A DNA stretch of 64,000 nt from Adiantum capillus-veneris (GCA_014529385.2 CM043960.1:39039281-39103280); one strand, 5' to 3'. Shown: positions 37,475 through 49,681, counted from the first letter of the stretch. Made by a program: numbers and translations. The notes: a model not told the origin generated them from the sequence alone.

Positions 37475-38811
37475 ATGGATGATGAGGAGTTTCTTTCTTC
37501 CTTGTCACCCCAATAGAGAGAGTGGTACGTGGAGCGTCATCGCTCTGGCACACCATCGCGCATTCCTACTCCGTCCGCGTCCCCCTCTGTTTCGGAGCAT
37601 TCAGCACGCTCTGAAGCTTCGATGTCGACGAGATGATCTTCACACTCGTCTCGTCGCCGGCGCTCTAGTGGTGGCGGCAGCGGTTGTTGTGGGGATGCCG
37701 CCACCAATGCCTCGACACCGCCTCGTGTTCGATGAGGCTCTTTACCCTCTCCTTCTTTGCCCGCCTCGACACTAGCCACAGCATCGCCATCGACACCAGG
37801 TTTTGCACGGCTGAGGACCGTTCCTAGCGGCTACACACCACTAGCTACTCCTCCAAGAGTCACTCCAGTCGACACTCCTCGCTTTGGGGCCCAGACTCCA
37901 GTGGAGACACTTGACGTCCATACCCCCGTCGACACACCGCTAGAGACCCCTGTCGGGACACCCTGGTTCACGCGTCACCGGCGAGAGGGCTTGCCTTACT
38001 CCGTCGACTTCAGCAGCGGCATCATCTTGGATGATGAAGGCAAGAAGGTGATCTCGCGCATGCGCGGTCTTTGCTCTCAGGTGTTTAGACACTACATACT
38101 AAACACCTGGAGTGAAGTACCAAGTGATTTAAAAGACAGAGTCATCAGCATGCTTCATGACGAGTTTCCCGTTTCAACATGGGATGACCGCTTTAATGAA
38201 GACCTGATGAAGGTTCGAATGCGCGAATACTGCAAGCACAAGCGTTCCGAAGTGCAAAAAGCAATTAAGAATGGGTGGAGCATACCAGATTGGCTGGCCA
38301 AAGAAGATTGGAAGAATGCGAAGAAAGCAGCGCGCCAGAATCTCGACAAGTGGAAGCAACAAAAAGAGGCAGCCAGAGAGCGAGTAAAGGCAGGGAGCTC
38401 GCACCACTTGGGGAGCGGCGGGTGGGCATCATTTGAGGCCGATTTTGTAAGTGTTTTCGCATTGCTCTTTAGGTTTGATAGTTTAGGGTTTAGGGGTTTT
38501 TAAATTCTAACATAATGGATTCTTTGTAAGTTTTGACAGTGGTCGATGACAGGACGTGATCCCACTCTGTACGAGCACGAGTACACAGGCAGGAAGGGCT
38601 TAAACGCCCTGATAGACATTCTGAGTTTTCACGGCGGCATGATTAGTTTAGGGTTTACTCTTTTCTATTTGTTGTATTGTTTTGTAAACGTCGCTATATG
38701 TTTATACTTACAGAAAGCTGTCTTATTGTTTTTTTTTGCAAAATCCGACAGATACGCCGCTTGGACGCGATGAGACGTCTGATTAGACGACGTCAGTTTA
38801 GCCGTAGCTAG
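37475..38811 (+). pseudogene. CACTA second gene, Transposase_24 (Ptta/En/Spm) type
   Basis: The gene starts MDDEEFLSSLSPQ after a likely acceptor and continues in one frame through a Ser/Pro/Thr-rich N-terminal part (TPSRIPTPSASPSVSEHSAR) that has three in-frame stops. From 37757 the frame is clean: repeated VDTP/VETP phrases, then EVPSDLKDRVISMLHDEFPV, RMREYCKHKRSEV and SIPDWLAKEDWKNAKKAARQ. The exon ends at GTAAGTG (about 38447). After a TTTTGACAG acceptor a second exon reads MTGRDPTLYEHEYTGRKG, matching the Transposase_24 signature (T-G-x-x-P ... H-T-x-R-K). A last small exon ends in basic IRRLDAMRRLIRRRQFSRS. The product would be the DNA-binding partner of TNP2. Confidence 0.75.
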
Positions 38812-39159
38812 ATAGCACTAGTTTCCTTTTGTCATAGCATATGTATCATGAGGTGATGTTTATACGTCTTTTTGAAAACCATGTATATTTTTTCATTAAT
38901 GACAATGGTGTTGTAACTATTACATTTGCAAAGTTTAACAATCGAGTGATTTTGCCTATGATGTGTACAATTGTCAGTGATTTACTTTCATCAATTTACT
39001 TTTGTCTGTATCTTTATTCTGCAAACAATATTATGGATGATGGAGTTAATGGTTATATTGTCTTGTGGGTGACTACTTGGGTTCTATATCTAAGATCGCA
39101 CTTTCTTTCAAAAGTGAATCAATTAATGAAACATTCAATATGGTTCCAAAAAAAATTCT

Positions 39160-39387
39160 CTCGGGCGTCGCTATGACCGTCGCTATATAAGGTTCTGCAG
39201 TGTCACTATAAACGTCGCTATGATCGTCGCTATATAGCGACAGCTATAGCGATGCATATTGGGACGATGATAGGGACGCTCATAGTGACGTTCCCGTATC
39301 GACGCTCGTAGTGACGCCGGGGAGTATAAAAGCCCAATATATTTCCATTGCTAACACCATCACAAGTGCACACAACCTCTTGTAGTG
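39160..39387 (+). mobile_element. CACTA right end with subterminal repeat array
   Basis: The sequence CGTCGCTAT occurs four times (about 39166, 39178, 39213 and 39225) with inverted forms ATAGCGAC and related GACGCTCATAGTGACG units up to 39316. The element ends CACAACCTCTTGTAGTG at 39387, the complement of a CACTACAAGAGGTTGTG terminus. Subterminal arrays of this kind bind the partner protein in CACTA elements. Directly after the end begins sequence matching another gene (39388 onward). Confidence 0.75.
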
Positions 39388-40330
39388 ATGTTGAGGACTT
39401 GGTCTCCTACACAGTTGAGTGCCACATGGTTATAGACCTAAATACCTTGAAATGCATGTACAATGTTTTTTTTCCAAAGGAGCAACAAGCAAAAGTCCTT
39501 GCTTGTATTGCATGGGAGGGGTTCATAGCCTAGACAAGCCATATAAGAAGAGCTTTGAATAGGTTATGACCCTAACTTTTGACCTATTTTGTATATCCCA
39601 CTATCCAGGATGGACATATGCACAATGAATGCACTTTGTAGGATAATAGAAAACCTAATAGTTCTCTATATCTTTTTTGCATGGACCACTTGACCTGCCC
39701 ATAAAGCAAAGGAAAATCTCAATTTTAGAGATAGTGTTCTCATAAATGGGCTAGCAAAGCCTCTTGGAAATTTGCATGTCGACATCGGTCCATATGTTCA
39801 CTTCAAAAAACTTAAATATTTCATCCAAGTTTCTCCACATGTTCACCTCGCAAGTCCTGACTACACCATTGTATGCCTGATCAACTACTACATTGTACAA
39901 AACCTTCCACATGTTGTGTCTCAATGTGTGTCTTTCTTGTCCACTATGGCTTTTACGTTTTCTTCTAATTGTAGGAATTGATAAAAAGAGTCGATCTTTC
40001 ACATCGCCAATGGACAACTTCTTTCAACATCCCAACCATTCTTAGACCTCTTTTTTCACCAGACTTTCAGCATTGCATGGACAAATTGCCATATCTCTCA
40101 TTACATGATAATGTAATTGGTTTGTGGATATGATAACATATTGATTTTTAATTGTGTTTCCTTGTAATTTTTGTGCTTTCTTTTTGTGCAACACATCATA
40201 TGTTTGCAAGGAAATATGGAAGCATGGGTATCTCATTAACACATGGCATGGAGAAAACCCACTACCAAGCTCGTACTGGTTATTTTAACCATACCCCAAT
40301 GGAGGTGGTGCAAACAATGACAATAGCTTT
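39388..40330. pseudogene. DDE-like C-x2-C gene, degenerate copy B with inverted middle
   Basis: The first part (39388-39715) reads on the plus strand and matches copy A: CHMVIDLNTLKCMYNVF against WHMAGDLKTLKCLYNIT, and further on LYIFFAWTT against LYICFAWTL. The middle part (about 39750-40030) matches copy A only on the minus strand: LSIGDVKDRLFL, HNMWKVLYNVVVDQ and VNMWRNLDEIFKFFE correspond to ASIGGVKAKRFL, NKWKQLHKVVIDN and ANVWKSLDKIFHYVE. The last part (40190-40310) is plus-strand again (LTHGMEKTHYQARTGYFNHT). So the central 0.3 kb is inverted relative to both flanks. The cysteine pair of copy A is lost. The CACTA right end sits at the left edge. Confidence 0.7.
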
Positions 40331-41281
40331 CCCTGTTCTTTGGTTTCATTTCTCCATTGAGCTATATTCTCGGGGGGATTTCTACATGTAAAATCTACAT
40401 ATCACTTGCGTTCAAGGAATTTTTATAAAACCCCTTACTTGTGAATTTTTCACCAATAAAAGGGACCCTTTTCCTGTTCAATGTGAAATTTTTTTTAGGG
40501 TTTTTTTTTCAAAACCCTTCTGTATGTGAAAATGTGAGAATATATAAATTAAAATAATCCCTTCTGTTGAACCCATGTGATAGGAATTTTTTATTGTAGT
40601 GACCTCTCCCCCCCCCCCCCGCGTCCCCGAGGCTATATATCAGATTATGTCTCCTCACTGTTAGACTTATTTCTCCTAGAGCTTTGTTTAGTTGCTTTCT
40701 TAGGTGGTGGCACCATTGAGGGTCATGCCACTGATCTCATTGCATGCTTTGATCTATGTACTAAATCCAATTTTGTTTCCACGGGGAGTAGCTCATCTAT
40801 CATGCCCAATGCGTGGTATGCAATTCTTGTTAACACCGGTCCCCCATTCATATATGTCTTGTTTTGGGCATTGTTCTTGAGGTTTTCTTCTGCCAGGTTT
40901 TCTAGTATGTAAGTGCCGAGACATTAGGAGAAAGTTGGACTCACTTTCGGCCCTATAAGAAGTTCCACATCGGCTGAGAGAGAGAATGAAAATTTTAAAT
41001 TGTGCATTTTATGTAATACTTTTTTGCACCAACAAAAAGCCAAAATGACATTTTTTCGTAGGTAGCCGCCGTCTTTATCATTCTTATCCTTCGTTCTCTT
41101 GTCAGGAATCCAACTAACCATATGACTAATGATTTGAATGCCAACTTACAAGAGTTCCCTCCAGAAACATAAGCCACAAAAACTCTATCAACTTTAAACA
41201 TGAGAATATGGCCTTCCCTCCCAAAACATGAGATATTTCATGAGTTTCGAGTGTCTGTCTGTTTCTCTATCAACTCTAGGA
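40331..41281. other. No gene seen
   Basis: AT-rich sequence with a C-run near 40609-40620. A 111-codon frame at 40577-40912 is hydrophobic and unrecognised. The stretch probably includes the promoter side of copy A. Confidence 0.4.
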
Positions 41282-44009
41282 ATGGAGAATGCTTCTTTTT
41301 TTAATGAAAACACCAATTTGAACTTGCAATCCTCAACCCCTTCATCTTCAACACTTACCCAGAGAAAGAACACACATCATCTTCATGTTGATGTATTGCA
41401 ACAGTACGCACCGTTGCAGAAACGTAGGAGGGAGTCTTTCTTATCTCAATGGGAGAAAGAACTTAGAAGGACAAGAAAGGAACATCATTTGGATTTGTGG
41501 ACCGATGGGTCTATTTATCCAAAGGATCCTATGACAAATGCGCCACCTCCCTTTGCTAATATCACTAACCTGTTACATTTCACAGGCGATGGAAAGGATG
41601 GGCTATTGGGATACACCGAACATTTGAAAATGAAAGGATTAAATGCAGAAAAGCAAAGAAACCTCCTGGCGATGGAGAACATGCAGCTGAAGAAACTTAA
41701 TGAAGCATGCTCTCAGAAGATTTCATCAAACAAAGAGACAATCCAAAGCCTTGAGAAGAAGATCACAAGTTTGTGAGAGAAAGACACCATGCTTGGTTGT
41801 CCGAAAAGAAAACGAGATCTGTGCAACATAGAGAACATGAAGATTGGTAGTGGTGGTCTGAAAAAACGAATACGAGCTTTATGGTAACTCAAAGTTTGTT
41901 TCTGCTTTTGTATCTTCAATGTGCTTCACTAAGAAACGGATACACTTTCCTATACATGATTCAACCCATGGTGTTTTTTTTGCAGGTCTTTGCTGCATCA
42001 AAACTTGAACAGTGTAGGCTTCAATGCCGGAGTGCATTACAGCCGTCTAGTTCCAAAAGAAGTAATTGAAGAGATGATAACTCAGAAAAGAAAAATTCAT
42101 AAGTTGAAAGGGAGGCTCCTTACCTCCTTCATGAACGAGAATCAGCTGGAACCAATGGAAGTGTAAGCAATACTTGATGACAGTGGCATCTCGCAGATGG
42201 AATATAGGGCACTCTTCAAAACATTAGCTAAAAAGTCTCAAAATAAACTCAGAGAGGATCATTGCTACCAAAGCCATCACATGTAAAGGCTGCTCGGCCG
42301 CACGTAAACGATGAGCTTCTTGAGAAACTTGGGTCACCAATCACCAATCCATATTGAAGCAACGTTCTTAGGCAAGGGTGGCAAAGAGGTACAGTTTAAC
42401 AAGCACAACAAGCTCTTCGTTGATCTTGAAGCATTGCAAAGGTATGCGATTCACTTCTTTGACATCAGTCGAGAGGAGTGTGGTGGGGTTCTCAAGTTTG
42501 TTTTGAAGATCGACAAGTGCGATGTGTTGAAGAACAAGAAGCTGGAGAGAGTCACCATTACCCTCATGAATAGAGCTCTAAATCCATCAATAATGAAAGA
42601 GGATCCACGATACTTTAGTGTGCAATCCAAAAACAACATTCTAACTCTAGGATCATTTCAAGTATAGTTAGTTCACTCTATAATAACAAAAATATTGATT
42701 ATTTGGTTGTTGATTTTCTGTTTTCATTTTTCATTGCAGGTTGATAAGGAAGATTTTGAAATCCTTGATTGGGCTTTTAGTCAAACCCAAATTCCTTCTA
42801 TCATCAGTGAACAAAGATTTGGTGACTATACAGTGGAAGGATTTGGTGACTATACAATGGAATGGCACATGGCAGGTGACTTAAAGACTCTTAAGTGTTT
42901 GTACAACATAACACACGGTGCAGCTGTGACAAATCCATGCTTATATTGCATGGCTTATGCACAATCTCTTGAGAGTGTGCAATGGAATAGAGCTCCCAAC
43001 AAACAGCTTCAAGATAAAACTTTTAGAACAGTGCTTGATATTCCTCTGAGTAGAGTTCACCTCTATACACTTCATGTACTCTGTCAAATCATTGAAAAGG
43101 TGGTTCATTTGTACATATGTTTTGCATGGACATTAAAGCCAGAGAGTGGGTCGAAAAGAGTGATCAAAGCATTAGAGGGAGTTCTCTCAGACATTGGTTT
43201 TCATGGAGGCGATGTCAAAATTGAAGAGGACCCTAAGATGTCTCAAAGTCGTTACAAGGTACCTAGGAAAGCATCGATAGGTGGTGTGAAGGCCAAAAGG
43301 TTTCTTGGGTTTAGCCTCAAAGATTCAGATAGAGAGGAGAGGAGAAACGTGTTTAACAAATGGAAACAGTTACACAAAGTGGTTATAGACAATGTTGGTG
43401 GCGGGGCAATCCAAAATCACAAGGCGAACGTGTGGAAATCACTAGATAAAATTTTCCACTATGTTGAGCAGCATTCTTGGGACCAAAGTAAGCTCACATC
43501 ATTTCAAGGAGCCTTGCTGGATTGGAAGAAGGCTTACCTTACAGGGTGGGGTGGGCAACATATCACACATTACATGGTGGGTTAGCATGCTACGTATACA
43601 AATAAAATTTAAAATTGTACTCTACTCACCATTTTGTTTTATTTCAATGCAGCACATACTATTCAACCATGGTCCATATTTTGCCAAGACATACGGCTCA
43701 CTATCAATATGATCCACACAAGGCATGGAAAAAACCCACTACATGGCAAGAACAGGTTACTTTAAGCACACTAAACATGAGGGAGGAAAGGATAAGGCCG
43801 ATAGCCTATTAGAGTTACACCAATGGACTTATAGACGACTTATTCAAAGAGCAAGGCAGAAGGAGCTTCTTAAGAGTTCAAAAATTACACGGTCTTTACA
43901 ACACATCCGCAAAGAGAAGAAACAAATGGCTTGGGGAAATTTAAATGTGGGGGAGCATCATGCAAGGTGGCGACAGTCACGAGTCAGAAGAGGGAATAGA
44001 TGGACCTGA
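41282..44009 (+). pseudogene. DDE-like transposon protein with C-x2-C motif, copy A
   Basis: Multi-exon gene with visible GT-AG introns. The first exon (41282-41887) has a coiled-coil segment (about MENMQLKKLNEACSQKISS) and is joined across TTTATG|GTAACT...TTTGCAG to GVHYSRLVPKEVIEEM. A conserved block follows: GGVLKFVLKIDKCDVLKNKK (42481-42540), exon end at 42661, acceptor at 42739, then EWHMAGDLKTLKCLYN, CLYC, ANVWKSLDKIFHYVE and, after an intron (43577-43652), GMEKTHYMARTGYFKHT. The order D...G-D-x-K-x-L...C-x2-C...E resembles DDE transposases with a CxxC insert, as in KDZ-like and several unnamed animal families; this assignment is inferred. In-frame stops (41774, about 42163, about 43710) and a frameshift near 42350 suggest decay. 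It ends overlapping a convergent gene by 33 bp. Confidence 0.5.
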
Positions 44010-45338
44010 GCCCGTCGTTTTTATCCTCTTCGATGCACCTCCTTCTTCCTCACTCTGTACCTCTTCGATGTGCAAGCTCCGTAGACGAGCTCGTTCCGCT
44101 GTTGATGGCAGCATCCCCATGAGCATCATGCATCTTCTTTCCCTCATAAATAGCCGCTTGTTGTATTGATCTAAACTCTCTGGGTCTTCAACCATTGCAG
44201 CCAGAGCCTGAGCTGTGTAGGACATGAAATAGGGACTCTGAGTGCTTGGCACCCATACCCAATGCCAAAGACACGTAGAGCAAATCGTTTCTCAATCAGA
44301 ATTAGTATTTCTGCATTTAGTGGGAGGGGGTGTCCACCACACAATCTTGTAATCACTTTCATTGCAAACAGTGGGAACTTTGCATTGTCCTCGGAGTCTT
44401 CCTTGTGGTATATATGATCTACAAAAAAATATTAAAACATTTATGGGCCGTAAGTGAGATGAGTACAATTGCCAAGTACTTGAATTGTTTCTACAAACCT
44501 TTTTGTGGTTGAAACGCCCGATGTAGTGAGACAACACCGCATCCTTGCCTTGTACTCCAGTGACAAGCCCTTGCCGTGAGTCTCCTGCTCTTCTAAGGAA
44601 ACTATCGTCATACATTAGCACCTGTCAACAAAAATATTGATCATGATATTTCATCATTGGGCTATCTCCAATAGCATTTGAATGCCGTTAAAATTTACCA
44701 TTTGATTCTCGTCCATTTCCAGCATCGACCTTCCCCATAAGTGAATAGACTGACTATTCAGTACCTGGGCTCTGGGTACCACAGGCCTACCCATGTTTTC
44801 CAAGCTGAGTTGTTTTGTTGTCGTTGGAACCGCTCATCTATTGGAAAATTGGCCTCTCTGGACTTCATTTCATTGAATGTATCTTTGATCAGTTGCCACC
44901 CTGAAGTGAACTGTGAGTCGTGCACAGCTGTGTCAGCAAGAAGATGTTGGTCCACTCCATCATCATCCACAAATCCATGTCTTCCTCACAAAAATTTGCA
45001 ATTGCAGCTAGGCAATAGTCCTCCCGTATATTCAGCTCATGCATGATATCTGGAAGCAGAATATAGTGGGTGTCGCCCGCCATAGCAAAGCTGGGAGTAC
45101 AATTCAGAGGCAAAGTCACTTTCTTATTTGGGCTTTCTTGCTTGCATCCTAATGTTGCATTTGTAAGAGAAGCAAGAGTCAAGCCCGCATCAAATGTTTC
45201 CTTTAATACCTCTACGCGCTCTTCTTTTGGGTCAAACTGCACTTCCACATCCTCTACCTCTTCCTCCGGTGCCAATGGGCAACTACCAAAAGTTGATGAC
45301 TGGGAAGTCTTTGACTCACCATCCGTCTGCAAGTACAA
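43977..45338 (-). pseudogene. Convergent partner gene, 3' part, unknown family
   Basis: Minus-strand exons continue the segment at 59529-59935 from before the giant insertion. Starting at 45338 the frame reads LQTDGESKTSQSSTFGS, an acidic part (APEEEVEDVEVQFDPKEE), YILLPDIMHELNIREDYCLA and, after a shift, WQLIKDTFNEMKSREANFPI with RQQNNSAWKTWVGLW. That part loosely resembles Myb/SANT-like DNA-binding domains linked to transposases. Further on are DSFLRRAGDSRQGLV, an intron ending TTTTTTTGTAG, KVITRLCGGHPLPLNAEIL and a C-terminal LDQYNKRLFMRERR region. The last codons overlap the end of copy A. The close convergent pairing suggests both genes belonged to one two-gene DNA transposon. Frame shifts near 44970 and 44220 indicate decay. 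Confidence 0.5.
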
Positions 45339-46462
45339 TGTAAGGTCCCCAACCACCGACACCAAAAACGGGATGGGACCCTTGACAGGTCTCTAGCCCT
45401 ACTAAAGTCAGAGTCCTTAAACAAGAAAAACCTAAGGAATTCACCCTTACCATTGACAATGGCTTGGGTTTATAGCCCTAGAAAGAGACCTAGTCATGTC
45501 TCGCAGCGGAAACAGGACAACATATTAAAGTAAAAAAAAAACTATTTCAACCCTATAACTGCCACAATTGGACTAAGATATCCTCAACCAACGCTTTTTC
45601 CCCCCTAACAGATGTGAGGGCACAGCCACTGGTGGACTCCTCTTCCCAGTGAAGAAGTTTTCTAAACATTTTAGATTGCACGGTAGGATAGTTACCTGAC
45701 TAATCAGGTCCACCCGTCCATGATTGACAACCTTAGTCAATCCCCACTTACCACCCCGCACTCACACATGATTCTTTTGTTATTTAATTACTACCACGTT
45801 CTTATCATAATTAAAATAATGATTCCTTTTATCCTTCAGTAACAGGATTTTATTAAAACAATCCTTGAAAACAGTATTGAAAATATTCTTTTAGCAAACA
45901 AACATCTTTAAACTTAAAACAGGGTACTGTCAATCAAAACATTGTCCATAATAACCATGACTAGTACTTTTCTTGTCTCAAGATCACCTAAGGGTGAAAA
46001 AACGGCACCCATTCCTTATTCACAATCCGGAGTGGATAAACTCCCACCCAAGGTTTCGGGTGCCCATACACCAAACCAGTTGCCCATACAACCGGGCGGC
46101 TCCCCCAGAATAAAAAACGGTATCATAACTTATGTAGAAACATCAAAACATGACACAGAGTAGAAACTCAACGTTCATGGGGTAACCAACTTATCCGTGG
46201 CTGGAAAGCTATCATTATTCATCAAAATATACCAAGGAGTCGGAGGTGTCTTGAGACAAGCTATCTTAAAGATGATCGATCATCTCTTTCCTAATTCAAC
46301 CAATTTTAACCCAAACAATTCTTTCCTACATTATAAACAATGCACGTGGAAAGTTACACTCCGTTTTTGGTCAATTATTCCTTTTCTTATTCTTACTCAC
46401 TCCTTACGTATGCAATGCTAACTTAAAAATGAACTTTAAAAGATTTAATTGAACAAAATAGA

Positions 46463-46631
46463 AATTCACCTAGGACTGCTCGGCCATCTGCTACTGCACT
46501 GGAGCCTGCAGACTTTCCTCTGTCGACCTATAGCTAGGCCCAGCCTCATGGTCATTAGTGACTTTATTTCTTTTGTTGCTAATATCCTCTTCCTTGGTAA
46601 GAGGATTTCCTCGAGTTCTCTTTGGAGCCAT
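46463..46631 (-). pseudogene. Gag start exon in the 3' LTR
   Basis: Same exon as at 56484-56653. It begins MAPKRTRGNPLTKEEDISNK and has a CAG-to-TAG stop shortly before the end. Confidence 0.55.
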
Positions 46632-47249
46632 TTCGGCAGCCTTGTAAAAAGACTTAATCAATTAGAGGTTTAATTGAATAATTTCTTTTCTTCCTTTTTA
46701 CCCAAAAATAAAGATTTTTGGAGTAAGTAGGTATCCTTGATATTCCTCCTATAACTTCCTTATACTATAAGTGATTTTCCATAATTATCATTTAATTAGG
46801 AAGCTATTTAACTAGGTTTCTCCTTAGTCTATATTCCATGAATATTTTATATTTAACCTTAGTAAATTATAATTCCTATCGGCTAATGGATTACTCACTC
46901 TAATTGTAATTTGATATGTTCTATCTTTAGGAATTTTCATAAATTTAATTTATAACCTTTTCCTTCTATAGTTATGGTCTAATTTAGGTAAAAAATTTAC
47001 TAATAGTAATTTGTTATACTAACCATTTATACTGAGGTAATTTTTCCAACCTTCAATGGTGATTTTGAATCTCTGGTATTTATTTGGTAATTAGATAAAT
47101 TCATTTACTAATTTCTTTTCTCTATTTTATACGCAAAATCAATTACTTTTAATGAAGATAGGATTTAAACTATTTATCTCAGGTTGGGGTATTTATCACG
47201 GATTCCTCAAGGTGTGTTCTACCTTGGATATTTATATCAAAGGTTTTAG

Positions 47250-48640
47250 GATGAATTTACTATTTTTCCCCTTTCATTTTTTCCTAAAAATAATGTAACT
47301 TTATTGAGATAATTAGATAAATTAATTATCTAAGGTCAACATAATTATCATGGATTTTTTAATATATAATAACCTCTGATAAATAACTCAAAGCATTTTG
47401 AATCAATTTGCTAATTTTCTCCTTTTTATTTGTCCTAAAAACAGAGTAATTTTGCGAAAATAATTAGGTAAAATAATTATCTAAACTTAACATAATTATC
47501 AGGGGTTTCCTAACATGTAATTAATCTCTGAAAAATAACTCAAAGCATTTTGAATCAATTTGTTAATTTGCCCCTTTTAATTTGTCCTAAAAGTAAAATA
47601 TTTTTGTTAAAATAATTAGGTAAATTAATTATCTAAAGCTATCATAATTATCATGGGTTTTCTAGCCTATAATTAACCTCTGATAAATTTGTCTTAAAAA
47701 TAGAGATTTATTCTAAAATAACTACGTAAATTAATTATCTGAGATTAATATAACTATCAAGGGTTTCCTAACCTATAATTAACCTCTGATAAATAACTCA
47801 AAGCATTTTGAATCAATTTGCTAATTTTCCTTGTTTAATTTGTCTTAAAAACAAAGTAAGTCTGCTAAAATAATTAGGTACATTAATTATCTGAGATTAA
47901 CATAATTACCACAGGTTTTCTAACATGTAGTTAACCTTTGATAAATAACTCAAATCATTTAGAATCAATCTACTAATTTTTCTCTTTTAATTTGTCCTAA
48001 AAACAGAGTAATTATGCTAAAATAATTAAATTAATTAATTATCTAAAGTTAACATTATAATCACGGGTTTCCTAACATGTAATTAACCTTTGATAAATAA
48101 CTCATAGTATTTTGAATCAATTTGATAATTTTTCCCTTTTAATTTGTCTTAAAAATATAGTAATTCTGCTAAAATAATTAGGTAAATTATTTATCTGAGG
48201 TTAACATAATTATCATGGGTTTCCCAACATGTAATTAACCTCTGATAAATAACTCAAAGCATTTTGAATCAATTTGCTAATTTCCCCGTTTTCATTTGTT
48301 TTAAAGATAGAGTAATTCTGATAAAGTAATTAGGTTAATTATTTATCTGCGCTTAATATAATTATCACGGGTTCCCTAACATTTAATTAACCTCTGATAA
48401 ATAACTCAAAGCATTTTGAATCAATTTGCTAATTTCCCCCTTTTAATTTATCCTAAAAATAGCGTAATTTTGCTAAAATAATTAGGTAAATTCTTAATCT
48501 AAGCTTAACATAATTATCACATGTTCCTTAGCATGTAATTAATTTCTGATAAATAATTCAAAGCATTTTGAATCAATTTGATTATTTTCTCCTTTATTTT
48601 TTTTTTAAAAGAGTGTAATTCTACTTAATTAATTATGCAA
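47250..48640. repeat. 152-bp tandem array in the left LTR
   Basis: The phrase AACTCAAAGCATTTTGAATC recurs at about 47386, 47537, 47806, 47947, 48099, 48251, 48403 and 48556. Most steps are 151-153 bp; one unit near 47690 is shortened. Each unit also has AATTAGGTAAATTAATTATC and a TAACATGTAATTAACC-type phrase. Confidence 0.9.
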
Positions 48641-49059
48641 ATTACTCAAAAATTATAAGATAATTTTCTTAGCTTAATGATTTTCTAATGCAGCTTTGAT
48701 AATTATCTCAACTTAATCTAAACTTAATTAATATATTTCCCACTAGTTTATGATTAATTTGGATAATTTCAGTCCTAATATGATATAATAATTAATTAGC
48801 TTAATATCCCAAGCTTAATTACAACGATTTGCATAGAATATTTAATTAAGAGAGTATTTTGAGTATACATAGGATTAATCTTTAATTTATTAAGAAAATA
48901 GGCTAATCTAGCTTTGCTAATTAAGAAGGATTAGGCTAATTAGCGTTTAATTTAATCAACTAGAGCTTGTTTTCTAGTGATTTTAGCGTAGCGGTCTCTC
49001 TAGATGAGAGTGAGTGTGTCAAGGCTCCGAGTCTGTTCGAAATTGTGAAGCATGGGGTC

Positions 49060-49069
49060 CTATTTATAG
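49060..49069 (-). promoter_or_regulatory. TATA box of the giant LTR (left copy)
   Basis: Minus strand CTATAAATAG. The same box is at 59031-59040 in the other LTR. In the minus orientation the 152-bp array lies downstream, so it should be transcribed. Confidence 0.6.
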
Positions 49070-49558
49070 TTTTCTGGCACTCATAAGCTCTCACAGGCTG
49101 GGAAAAGTAGTTGCTTGCAGCTCAAGCAGCCCTACAGCTCCATATGGAACCTCTTGCTGCTAAATGAGTCCCTGGCAGGTCAGTGATGACCCTCCCATTA
49201 CCTGCCAGCTTTTAAAATATCAATTCTGCTATATTTTGACATATTTTTGCTTAATTGATAAATATCTTGTAAATATATGGGAGGCCTTTAATAAAGTCTA
49301 TGCTTAAATGATTACTGCAACCCTTCAATTTTTCTTAATAATTTAATTTACATTGAATCTTCCGGAAGGACTAGAAGTGTCGATTTTTGTCCGAATTTAG
49401 ATCTGAAATTTTGTAGCCTGGGATTTGTTGTGCTTAAGATTCCAAAAATACCAATATTTGCCATGGTTGGATAATTCTACATTGCTTTTTTCATAATCAT
49501 ATCAGTTTGATTAAGCTTTATACAATCTTTAAGGTTTCAGAAACTGGAAACCTTACAA

Positions 49559-49681
49559 TCACCCCAACTTAAGAATTTGAGATCCCCTCATCTCAACCGA
49601 TATTGGGAAAATCTTTGAGAAGAGAAATTCATCCTCCCAAGTGGCATCTTCGATGGGATAACCTTTCCACTTTACCAAATG
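49559..49681 (-). pseudogene. Chromodomain end of a chromovirus integrase
   Basis: The minus-strand frame reads HLVKWKGYPIEDATWEDE and ends LKLG with a TGA that overlaps the polypurine tract. L-V-K-W-K-x-[YL]-P-x-x-[ED]-x-T-W-E is the diagnostic core of chromodomains at the C-terminus of chromovirus integrases, which direct insertion to modified chromatin. Stops just upstream cut it off from any integrase. Its position directly before the 3' LTR is the normal one. Confidence 0.8.

Larger units (their letters stand above)
45339..49557 (-). repeat. 3' LTR of the giant element (4.2 kb)
   Basis: Uninterrupted copy of the LTR. It holds the empty target site of the mini-copia (CCATTGACAATGGCTTGGG, about 45452-45470). 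Confidence 0.9.
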
